In this document: positions 23,501-34,728 of the stretch, one piece after another | Position numbering within the stretch: the first letter of the stretch is position 1 | Layout of the letters: every line of letters begins with the position of its first letter | NCBI GenBank assembly: GCA_943735955.1 | Contig: OX030966.1 | Location: forward strand, 4,077,476-4,141,475 | Direction: 5' to 3' | Source: Piscicola geometra | Taxonomy: Eukaryota > Annelida > Clitellata > Hirudinida > Piscicolidae | Length of the DNA: 64,000 nucleotides | The notes under the pieces: generated by a model | The model's input: the letters and a program-made list of their open reading frames with translations, nothing else | What the model was told of the DNA's origin: nothing | Databases searched by the model: none | Made by a program: the position numbers and the translations under genes

Positions 23501-26098
23501 AGTTAGTTAACTGCTTACTGATATTTTTGAAATAATTTATAATATAATTTATAGGATTCATTTACGTTCTATTTCTCGCAAAGTAACCGCCAACCCTCAT
23601 TTCTAACACAGACTTCAGGCGTGGTGCGAGACTGCCTGGCGAACTTATACGACTTTGAGTGCAGGGGAGACGTGAAGATGTCTTGCGGCAAGCAACAAGT
23701 CACCTACGTCCTTCTCACCATGCAACAGAGCAGACTGTCCTACCACGGAGGGGGCATGAGTCAGGAGGTGCTGATGATGATGATGCGCACGATGAAAGAG
23801 TCGATAAATGAAAAGTGCATCGAAGAAAACGAATCGAACGAGAAGTTGTCAACCGTGAAGAAGACATCGCCAGGCTACAAAAGCGAGCTTGAAAAAACAC
23901 ATGTGTTTGAAAAAGAGTTCTCAAGGGGTTATAGAGAAGTGTTAACTGGTGATTCGAATGAAGCAAGTGATCGGGGGGTCAAGCTCGCTCAGAGACCAGA
24001 CGTCACTCTCTTGACTGAAAACAACCTCAGCTACAATGACAACGACAACACCAACCACAACAAAAATAGCAACATCGAAAAAGAATTTCTCATCAGTAGC
24101 ATACACAGTTCTTTCATGAGCAGCACTTACGACAAAAGCACAGGCATCCCTCTTAGAGAAATAGGCTTCAAAGCCATCAATGCCTTTACCGAAAGTGACT
24201 TTTCGACCACAGAGTATGAGAGCAATGCAGGCTCTCTCAGAAGCTCCATCAACCAGAAACACTGCACTGATGCGCAAAAACCTCTCCACAACGAGTATTG
24301 CTCTGAAAACTCCAAGGCGTATGACAACGTGAAGACACCTTCTCATGATTGCAAGCTACATCAAAAATACGGTGGAAAAGCCTCCAAGACACAAGAGACG
24401 CATCAGCGAATCAAGGCGACTAGACAACTTTCCCTCATATCCGACCCTTCCCACCGACCTAGTAACATTCATAACACTCAAACAACCTCATTCACCACTG
24501 ATGACTTTTTCTTTAAAAAGCCATTTCAGCACAGAGATTCCACTTTTTCTGCCTTCAAGCCTCCATCCAGGATGAACAAATCGGTCTTTTCAGTCAATGA
24601 ACACTCCGAAAAGTGGGTTGACTTCAAGCGAAGCAGTCTGAAAGAAAAAGCACGTGATGTGAATAAAAAAGTTTTTGATACTTCAGACAATCTCAACTGC
24701 AGCACGCAAAAAGCGCAGAACAAAAGGTTTTTAAATGACTTGATGGACACTTGCGAGAACAGCAGCTTGTCTCAGAAGTTTGTATTGTCGCCAGATATTC
24801 TTCCTTCTCCTACTTCGTTCTTCCAATTAAGCAGCTCTTCCCGTTCCTCCTACCACAAAACACCCTCCAACCTCAACTCACCCTCTCATAATAGTTGCAA
24901 CAGCACTAACAACATCGTGGTTGCTACTGACATCAATAAAGACCCGAAAGTCATCAAAGAAGTTTCAAGCGAAAGTGAAAAAAATCGAAATTTCATTGAA
25001 GGTGTTTCGAATATTGAAGATAAAGCGTCATCCGTGTGGAACAATGGACTCAATGACCACCAAAAAAAAAATAATCGCAATCTACCTGAAAGCCACATTT
25101 TTATTGAGTCCAAGAAAGGCACCATACAGCCTGGAGAGAGCATGATGAAGCCATGCGTTAGTGCCAACAAATTTAAACAAGATGATGGTCCAGATTTGCC
25201 ACTTCCAAAAACTTCTTCTTCATCATCGGTTCATCGTTCAACTCATCCAAACTTTATTTCTGCAAGCACAAATGAAAGCAAAAGTGCTAAAAGTCGGCAT
25301 GGTAAGGCGAATAAGTCTGATTATAAAGACCTGAGCACGTTCTTAAAGTCAAAGCTTAAAACTAATTTTGTTTTTATAGATAATGTTTCTGAAGCTTCTG
25401 ACAGTATCAATTCGATTGAAAGCAAAGGTAAGCACAGCTTTTCAAAAAATTTCAATGAGCTGGAAAAAGTATACAGCAATAGTTCAGGCAACAAGTCTAA
25501 GCTTCAGAATAATCTTAAAAGCTTTTTACCGTCTATGAAGCGTTCTTTATCTCAGACCCAGGCACTTGTTAAAAACTCAGAAATGGCTTACCAGGTGAGA
25601 TCATGCAATCGGGGACTATATAGTCTGAGAAAAAAGGTGCTTTCGAAGCAGCCAACACGCAGCAAGAGTCTCGACTGGCTCTCTTCAGCGCTAGAGAATT
25701 CATTTCTTGAAGGATGCAGTCCTAAGCTGTTGTACCGGGTGACCAACAAGAAAAACATCTCTCATCTGCCTTCAGACTTTCGCAAGAGTCTGAGAGAGAA
25801 GGTCTCGGAAAGGATGGCAAGAAAAGACGAGCTAAGTGACAAAATTATTTATCTGCAACAACTCGATAGCCTGAGTCTCTCTTCACTGAACAGTGAAGTT
25901 TCAAGATCTGATCTGGCTCTGAGTTGTGAGTCGGGCTCCGCGGTCGACTCTGAGTACGACAACTACCGCTCCGGCATGGCGAGTGACGAAGACTATTTCG
26001 TAATCGAGCCCGTTAGTGACGTTGATCTCGATGCCTTCAACGACTTCAAAAATCATGACTATGGGTCGTTGCTGAAGAAGAACTATGGAGATTTGTAA
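11502..26098 (+). CDS. transmembrane adenylate cyclase, 22 exons, about 2093 aa
   Basis: Makes cAMP from ATP at the plasma membrane. Exons: 11502-12341, 12623-13081, 14675-14824, 16290-16402, 16535-16646, 17517-17644, 17848-18006, 18373-18496, 18907-19029, 19317-19354, 19569-19710, 19844-19941, 20176-20260, 20396-20491, 20657-20988, 21195-21375, 21717-21836, 22346-22495, 22726-22824, 23041-23164, 23380-23501, 23612-26098. All phases agree, total 6282 nt. Domains: Asn-rich cytosolic N-terminus (1-240), first membrane cassette (about 250-480), C1a (about 484-695), C1b, second membrane cassette (797-1045), C2a (about 1100-1300), then an 800-residue Ser-rich tail. C1a keeps both metal-binding Asp (D526 in IIYGDLSG, D570 in QGDRYFC). 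C2a keeps KIKSTG and FDIWG, but the NxxxR motif reads N1250...K1254. Start ATG has context AACACC and an in-frame TGA just upstream. Isoform class not assigned. Exon 9 start is the least certain junction. Confidence 0.9.
12475..12612 (+). repeat. CA-rich tract in cyclase intron 1
   Basis: Interrupted CACACATACACTAACA units fill most of the intron before the acceptor at 12622. They read as open frame but are not coding. Confidence 0.7.
14268..14365 (+). repeat. CA-rich tract in cyclase intron 2
   Basis: Repeats of ACACACACAAACAC with CTACGAAAA interruptions. Open in three frames, low complexity only. Confidence 0.7.
18586..18885 (+). repeat. ACTACAACTACACC minisatellite in cyclase intron 8
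   Basis: About 20 imperfect copies of a roughly 15-bp unit (CACTACAACTACAC). It lies between the C1a exon ending 18496 and the exon starting 18907, and gives long Thr-rich spurious frames. Confidence 0.85.
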
Positions 26099-27009
26099 TG
26101 TGGGGAAAAATTGTCAACATTGTATTTCAAAATTCATATTGTTCTGTTTTTTAACACTTTTTAGTGTTCTTTTTAATTTTTCACATTTTAATATTATTTT
26201 AGCATTATTTGATATCATTAGCATTGATTTGATATAAAAACATATTTAAATCTGCATACATTTTAAGTCTTCTATCTAAACAGCTTTTTATAACTTTGGA
26301 TTTTTTAAATATGAATAAATTTATACAACTTAGATTATAAGTATATTAGTTTATGTTAAGAAAATGACTAGGCTCACAAGAGATCTTTTTTATATATTTA
26401 TTTTATATTTTCATTAGTTTATTAACTTGTTTATTGATTCATTGATTTATTAATTTATTCATTCCTTAATACAATTTTCAGTTTGTATGAAAGTATTTAT
26501 ATATTTATATGTTGAAAAATCTGAATCATATTGATCAAAATATCCTTCAAACTTATAGAAAAACTTTTAGCTTTATAAAGTTTTATTTTCTCTATTTTCT
26601 CTTCAATATTTCAACACAATTTTACTTTTGCTTACGATGTGTCATCTTAATGTAACAAATATTTCAATATACTTTGGTGAGAAAGGTGATGCCTCTTAAA
26701 TACTATGAGTCATGGTTTAGATAGATTTAAAGAGTGTTTTTATTTATTTTTTTTATTGTGAAACATTTTTACAAACTAAGTATATCAAAAGAAATATATT
26801 ATGAGAATTCAAAAAATCAAAATTCCTACAAAGTAACACGCATTCACATTCAAGTGTTAGACATTTTAATAGCAAACCATTGTTGACTGTAAACTGATTT
26901 TAATACCTTATACTACAATGTAGCATTACTACACTATACTAATGAAATGTCAGTCGTTTTGAGAAATGTCTCTAAAAAAGCATAAGTTTTGTAGGTTGAT
27001 CTGCAATGA
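26099..27009. other. intergenic between convergent genes
   Basis: The 3' flanks of the cyclase (plus) and the vWA gene (minus) meet here. AT-rich, with an AATAAA-type poly(A) signal candidate about 210 bp after the cyclase stop. No other feature seen. Confidence 0.5.
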
Positions 27010-29525
27010 TCACCAGCTACACACTTGGATGACATCGTACCATTTGAGACCCGGGGGACATGGCATTTCATAGCACTGACCCCACTCACCGCACTCTACA
27101 AACTTGGTCGGGTCGACGTGTGGGTAGTGGAACTTCATGGAGGTAGCAAGAGGGGTACAAGGACTGTTTGCGCATGTGTAGCCACCCGTGCTTGCAATAC
27201 GTGTAGTCAAACTGTAAGCGCCTTGGTGAAATATAACATTTAATGTCACTCTAAAATAGTTTTATGTTCTTTTAGCAACAAAAATATTAATTTTTCAGAT
27301 ACTTTATAGTGGATAGTGAGTTTGAATGTAGGAATTCTAATGGTTAAGTTACTGACTTTGTATGCATTCGAAAAAACCTGAAACCGAAGCAACTGACTCT
27401 AAGCATCCAGGGCATGTGCAGCTATTCGGAACTTTTTTTAAACAAATTTAAAAATGTTAAAATATAATGTAATTAGTTTTATATGAATGTTAACTATATG
27501 CGAGCAGAATCTTGTTGAAACAAATTCACCTACGTAATGTAAATGTTAATTGAACGGTGGAAGTGGACACTGCGGCGATGTAAACTCTGCCAGTCGTGAG
27601 TGATGAATAGAGATACTTGGGGGATGTCGGTGTCACCACCATGGTGCCATCGTACTTGGCAGGACTCGGCTGGTAGGAAGATGAGTAATAAATTTCGACA
27701 TTTTCACTCATGGTGCTCATCTGTTGTGGTATTCATACAGATTTAATCATTATTTTGAAAAGTATGTTTCAAGATCATATTGAAGTTTATCAATCAAATA
27801 TAAAAATTATTCAAAATGTTTAACCGATTGAAGTGTGAGTTTAGATTTATGGAATTACTCACTCCGACTATATGGCAAGAGGCGGTAAGAGTGTAGTATA
27901 AATATTTAATGCCGTTTATAACAACAGTGATTGTGCCATTGATCTCCGTTTGAACTTTATAAAATTATTCGGTAATTTAAAAACAAATTAATAAAAAATA
28001 TAACTCAGTTTGATTTCTATGAATGTATAGAATAATCTTTATCAAGTTTAAATCCTTCTCAAGTGCTTGCGAAACCTACCTCCACAAAACCTTTTCTCGA
28101 TTTGTTTGACAAAGCCATCAAAGTCATTGAAGTTACTCAAAACACTGTAGTAGTTGCAGACTGGATCCGAAGCGATTTTTTTCAACTCATCAACATTGAT
28201 TCTTGAGCTAATTCCCACAGCGAACACCTTCACATTCGTAGCCAACAAGGCATTAGCTGCAGTCGTCGTTAGCGCAGTGTTTTCAGGCACTCCGTCTGTT
28301 AAAACTACCACAATTCTTGGTAAATCTGCACAATTTTATGAGTTTTTCGAAAACCATTATTGATACAAAATGCTTTTGAAATATTAAAAGTGACACTGTG
28401 CCAATAAAGAATGAGAAACAGCAAGGGTCTTACTTGTTCGTGCTCCCTTGGAAGTGAGGAAATTGTTACTTGTCATGTAATTGAGACCCAAGTGGGTATT
28501 GGTATCTGAAAAGTTATTTTAATTTTCACAAATTGGTTTAGATCTTTACATTTCATAGTAAAATCGCTCATTAATGAAGAATTTCAAATATAAACTCACT
28601 TGTCTTGGGGTGAACGATGTTATTAATCTTAGTTTCGTAGCAGGATAATGTGGAACAGTCATCTAAATCAATCTGAGGAAAAACAGATGAACTGAAAACC
28701 GTAACTGAGACTCGCGTATTGAAAGATATATCAGAACCAATGTTAAGGTCTGCCACCACATTCTTCAAAAAGCCCTTGACTGAATTATACTCAGTTGCGG
28801 AAATGTATCTAGAGCCATCAACTAGAAAAGCCACGTCAGCAACCACTTCACAAACTGTCAAAAAGTTTTAGACATAAAGAAAAAATACAAATTTTTTCTA
28901 GTGTTTTTCAGAGTTTTTTCAACCTTACTTTGAGGGAGTATTTCTGCAACAGTTGCAAAGCTGGCAGCGCTTGGACTGGCAGAAGAAGTGATGTGGGTGG
29001 CCCAGTAGGTCGACTGGCCATGAAGCGAGCTTGGAATAGCCACGTTGCCATTTTCCTTTTTGTATTGCATGTAGAGTCGTGCAGCCAGGCCCGAATACAA
29101 GGGCTTCAGCAGGTCGTTCCAGGTGGTAGCAGCCCAATCGATGCCGTACTCTTGCGTCACTTTGGTCAGTATGGAAGAGCTCACTGACTTCGTTTGTGTG
29201 TACTCGCTGCTTTAAAACTTCAATTGTAAAAATGTATTTTTCTGTTTTTTACAATTGATTAGCTTTAAAAATAGCCTTTCACCTGCCAGATTCCTCCGAA
29301 ATAGCCTGCTGCATAAGTCTTAACATCTGAACCATCGGTGGTCTCAACATACGCCATTCTGCGTAAAAATAGTTTGTCGTCTTCAAAGACGCACTTTTCT
29401 TGGATGATCGCGACCACAGCTTCCACTATGTAAGTGCCTCCAACGTTCGGAGTTACGGTCAGGTCTACCTGTGCTCTGCAGCTTGGCAGCAAGGCAATCA
29501 AGACAAGAAGAACGTTCTTCATCAT
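27010..29525 (-). CDS. secreted vWA plus chitin-binding (peritrophin-type) protein, 8 exons, 537 aa
   Basis: Minus-strand exons: 29525-29283, 29202-28929, 28854-28600, 28505-28434, 28325-28080, 27954-27863, 27720-27530, 27250-27010; phases agree, 1614 nt. Residues 1-19 form a signal peptide. Residues 20-172 have no textbook domain but carry the blocks YAAGYFGGIWQ and DWAATTWNDLLKPLYSGLAA, which I recall beside vWA domains in other invertebrate secreted proteins. Residues 173-363 are a vWA domain: VADVAFLVDGSRY (MIDAS start) and IVVVLTDGVPE. The DxSxS motif reads DGSRY, so the last serine is lost. Residues 364-457 are a beta-rich linker. Residues about 480-537 match a type-2 chitin-binding domain (HPHVDPTKFVEC, CPPGLKWYDVIQVC). 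Likely an extracellular, cuticle, mucus or immune matrix protein. The exon 2 acceptor has a weak pyrimidine tract. Confidence 0.85.
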
Positions 29526-29575
29526 TAAATCGAAAATATAGTTTCAAGAAAGCCAAACCATGTTCGTCGTTCTTC

Positions 29576-29606
29576 TTTTTATAGAGTTTGGAACTTAATT
29601 TATTGG
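29576..29606 (-). promoter_or_regulatory. TATA box and CCAAT box of the vWA/chitin-binding gene
   Basis: On the minus strand CTATAAAAAG (TATA at 29583-29576) lies 50 bp before the start codon, and CCAAT lies at 29606-29602. Order and spacing fit a strong focused promoter, so transcription should start at about 29550. Confidence 0.65.
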
Positions 29607-32600
29607 CTTTTGAACGGGGTCAACCTGTCATAAACCAAAGAGAGTCATTAATGATGTTTTATTTTATGTGCTTAATTCCACACTTCTTAAAAATAAAATC
29701 TTAATAAAAGACGTTTTTGTATTTAGTCGTGTCAAAATTATTTTGAAAATGAAGCAACATGTGTTTCTAATAACTATGATTTTGCTTGCAATAGTTTCAG
29801 GACACAATATAGGTGCCAATTTGAAACCCTGAATCAATCTGTTCATTGTTTGGCTTGGTTCAACTGACCTGAGACATGAACAATCGAAAATGTATGACAT
29901 GTCTAAATTCTCTTGCAAAGCAATTGTTGTTATAATATTATACAGACATTGTGAAAAATATATCTGACTTAATGCCAAGTCTTTCAGTGTTATATGTTTT
30001 TATTTTTCGGTAGTGGCGCATTTATCGGGGCCCTTGGAGGATCTTCAAACTTCAGGCCAATTTCTCCACCAGTCTGTTGGTTCTCAAAGACACGGCTTAT
30101 CTTCATAATCTTTAAACCTTCTTATCACGATTGCATCAAGCAATGAAAATTTCAATTAAACTATTAAATACTAAATTAATAGCTATTTAGGTATTCGATG
30201 GGTTCAAGCAACCATTAAGTCATCTTTAATAGCTCTATGATAAAATCTAGATACTTTCTGAAATACCCCTTAATTGTTTATTATTTTATAAATAATATAA
30301 TGGAAACAAAGTAATAAAATGTCGAGATATGAAGAGCTTTTCTAGATTACTTTTTATTGTCTTTGCAGAATTAACTAAAGCATCGATTTACCGCAAACAA
30401 TCTACTCTTTATTAATTATTTTGCAGATATCCCGTCGCCCTGTTGTTCGTTTGTGTGTGCGTTTGTTTGTTGGTGTTTTTGTGGGAGTGTGTATTTGCAA
30501 AAAGTCATTTTATTATATCTTATATTTTTTTCTAAACGTTTATAATGAAAATAGTCATGAGCCATTACTGGAAAATTATGTTTGGCATCGGCTTCATTAA
30601 AAGAGCGAAATATAGATATAAATACATTAAATGTATAATAAATCGAAAAAAATAAATCGAGGATTCAATAAAACTACTAAAAAGTATCGGAAAACAAGGA
30701 TCACACGAGTAATATTTCGCAAAAGACGATAGGAAATCGAAATGTCATCTCTCCTTCGATTGCGATTTGCTTGATCAGTTCTCATCCTTTTCTCTTTTTC
30801 CATTTTTCACGCCTATATTCTCGATTTTTTCGTATTTATATAATTTTATGATTGATTTTGAACGTTTAAGTTTAAATGTTTTAATTATAGTTTTTTTATC
30901 CTTCAGAAATCCTATTTATGTTTTTTACCTATGGTACTCCGGTTGGTTTTTTTTCCTAGTTTACTTTCTATTTTTTTATATACTTTTTTGTTTTATATAC
31001 ATAGTTTTTATTCTTTCATTAAAAATATTCCATTTTCGTTTGAAGAATTTTTCAATATACTTCCTCTCAATCTTATATTAATTTTGTATATACAATTTTT
31101 GACTTCAAATTGATCGTTCGCCTAAGGTAGGAATTATTTTCAGAACCATAAAAACACCAGATACAAATTAGCTTATAGTTCGATAAAACTGTCAAAATTA
31201 GCTCCCAAATATAAAAACCCGAAAGCTCCCAAATATAAAAACCCGAAAGAATTGAGTTATTCAAGAAAATACAATCTCTAGAGAACATCATCAGTTTGTA
31301 TGCATCATAAATCAAATTGATTTTTGAGATTTCTGGCCAATTAATCATGTTTCTGCCACCATCAAGCAGATCGGCTGCCACTGATACAAAAGTGCACAAC
31401 AAGTCCTCGATATTTCAAGAAACTCCATTTGGGAAATCAATAAAATAATTACTGGAAAAGACAACAAATCTCATAATTACGGCTTCTTTCGCGTCAGTCT
31501 TTTACCAGACAAGATCTATGACAAAGTAATGTTCAAGATTTGTGAATATGTATTTTACCTTTATGTAGTATGGTTTATGTTACGGGTATAATGGGTCTGA
31601 AACAGGCATGGGTTGGGTCAAGTGATTGTTAAAACGATGAATATGAAAGTGGGTTTTAGATGGTTAGGGGACGAGTGTGGGAGAATGACTCAATTTAAAT
31701 ACATTGAAACATGAGATGTTAAAGGTGAGTATAAAACCAGGAATAGAATGGTACACAGTACACAAGACAGATACAATCTCTCAACTCATTTCTTTCCTTT
31801 CGACATTCTTTTCCCTGTTGCATGGCATTGTTTTTGTTAAAATTGTCTCTGCAACATACGTTTCTGAGCGGACGTTTGATTGTAACGTGACATATCGTCT
31901 TTATCGGCTTTCAGATCTCCTCTTCAATTCTTCATGCGAGCATGCTGTATTAATTTTCCATCCATTTTAATTAATAAAGATTCTTCTCCGATGTTCCGCA
32001 TGTCCCGAAGATTTCTTATCTCAACTTGCAATTTATATTCTGTTGGTTTTGGACTTTTATCTATGGTTTTATGCATCTTCCTTTCTATTTACTCTTATAT
32101 TTTTTATTAATCCTTCCTAAATCTTCGGTTTTATTAATTTATTAATTACTTTTTAAGATAAATGTTTTCCGCGTTTTCATATAATTCATTCATCTTTTGT
32201 TTATTTACCTCCTATCACCAACTTATTCTTCGTTACATCCTTCATTGATGCTTCTTACGAACATGAAATTTAAATATAAACAGTGTAAAAGAACTAAACT
32301 TTATTTAAGTTACATATTTATATTACTATTCCAATTGTCTTAATTCTTCAAACTTTTATTTCTTTAAACCTACCTATTCTTTTTCCAATTTTTAAACCCT
32401 GTTTATAATAATCTTTTTTAACATTAACGCCGTAACATAGGTCTCCCTCCTTGTCTTCTTCATCGTCATCATTTCCAGCACCATCGTCATTCTTTTTTAT
32501 AATTTATTTAATTATGTGATTAAACAGTTATTCAAGAAAACCGATAAATTTACGAAAATTATTCAACCTACTCAAAGGAAACTGAGTGCGAAAAGTGGAG

Positions 32601-32779
32601 GCTTGGTAAAAGAGTGTGAGAGCTGATGGGAGCATTGATTGAAACGTCCTGAGTCAACTAAAAGTGAACTCAAAAGCAGAAAAAGCTTTTTCGAAATTAG
32701 CGATTTGTTTTGATAGTGATAATCACTCGGTGAGTGGACGTTTATAAGAGTGGTGTCATCGAGTGCGGTTGGGACAGCA
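29607..32779. other. intergenic, AT-rich, no gene seen
   Basis: Frames such as 30767-31081 are Phe/Ile/Leu-rich because of T runs. A 23-bp unit (AGCTCCCAAATATAAAAACCCGA) occurs twice at 31200-31246. No conserved protein block was recognised on either strand. Confidence 0.5.
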
Positions 32780-33175
<396 letters not shown>

Positions 33176-33673
33176 CACAAACTATCCTTGACTACTTCCA
33201 AAGCCACAAACTTGTTTTTTAGTCAACACCCATACTTTTAATCTACACCCACCTCACTACCATCTCACCCCCATCCACAATATTAACCTTCACTAATTTC
33301 ACCCTCTTCCATCACAAGCCCATCGATTTCACACATCACTCAAAACCCTTACCAAAAACGAGAGCGCTTTTCAGGCTTCCATATAGCCAACCCTTCTGTG
33401 CATAGTTCCACCTGATTTGAGGCAACAAAGCACACTCTATACCCCCACATAATACACACAATAAACCCCTCAACATACCTTTTGAATATAAACTATTTGT
33501 TTGTTTTTTTACACACAAGAAACACATACGTATATAAAAAACACAAACGGAAATAAGAGTGGTGACTTGAAAAAAACTAAAACGACACAAACATAACCCC
33601 ATAAAGAGAAGCACACACAAGCAAACTTTGTCGAGGATCGTGGCATATAATTGGAGAGGGTCGTTCGGAGAGG

Positions 33674-33680
33674 TATATAA
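33674..33680 (+). promoter_or_regulatory. candidate TATA box
   Basis: TATATAA within AGGTATATAAGGAAAG, about 1 kb upstream of the Ig-domain gene start. A transcript starting near 33705 would need a long 5' leader or an untranslated exon. Weak, based on the motif only. Confidence 0.22.
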
Positions 33681-34249
33681 GGAAAGTTTATCGTCTGCGT
33701 TCGTAGGGGTTGAGTCATTTGCACGAGTAATTTTAATTGGAAATAAATTAAACTAAAAAAAGTATTTGAAAGATTAAGTTTTGTGTATAATTAGTAGATT
33801 TTGTGGAGCTGATTATGAGTCTAACGTAGTTTTGTTAGTAGTTTTGTTACTAGTTCTGGGCATTACTGGATGTCTTTCTGTAGTTTTTATCCGGGTGTTT
33901 GTGATTAAGAAATTCGGCAATGAAGTCTTTGTTAAGAGGTATAACTCACTTATTCTGATACTCGAAATTATAGGGTTTGACGATTCAGAATGGTATGGTT
34001 GTAATGGTGGGGTTCTGTGTGGTAGTTAACTGGTTGATCAAGATTAATTTTTATTGAAACAAGTTTAACTAATTGAGTTTGGAAGATAGTTAATTGTATT
34101 TTTATATCGAACGTACAAACTATTTCAAATCATTGTTGACAGTTTCAATTGAAAAAATACACATTTCCACTTGTATAAGTTGTTGCATCTCTCCAAACAT
34201 GACCACAAGTCCTATCTGCCAATACTTTTTAATCTTCACGATCAATGAG

Positions 34250-34455
34250 ATCGGTGGGATGGTGGTGTTGGGGGTGATGGTGGTGGGTTGGTGGTGATGG
34301 TGGGGTTGAGGGGAGTGGTTGTGGGATGGTGGGGATGGTGGTGTTGAGGGTGATGGTGGTGGGTTAGTGGTGATGGTGGGGTTGAGGGTAGTGGTTGTGG
34401 GATGGTGGGGATGGTGGTGTTGAGGGTGATGGTGGTGGGTTAGTGGTGATGGTGT
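34250..34455. repeat. GGTGGTGATGG-rich minisatellite
   Basis: About three copies of a unit near 75 bp built from GGTGGTGGGT, GATGGTGGGGTTGAGGG and GTGGTTGTGGGATGG blocks. Only G and T dominate on the plus strand. Confidence 0.8.
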
Positions 34456-34728
34456 TAGAAGATTAGTGTATAGTAAAATGCAAGTTATAAAAATATTAAT
34501 AATAATAATGACGAACATTATTATAGTGTCTCGGTTGCGCTCGAACCTAGGACCATTAGCCGTTGGTCGTTCGGTTACCCTGGATTGAAACCTAACTTCA
34601 TTTTTGTTTTAAAATATCTTTTTTTCTTAATCACTCTAGTAATATAATTATCATTTTGAAATTAAAATTTAAAATACATTTAATTTTAAATCAAAAACCA
34701 ATTAATTAATAAGAAAGTCGTTGAACAA

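Noticed and set aside
33781..34029. 82-aa frame with a hydrophobic segment (LLVVLLLVLGITGCLSVVF)
   Set aside because: No ATG, no acceptor or donor in suitable phase, and ordinary AT-rich composition. It could hide an upstream exon of the Ig gene, but nothing supports that.
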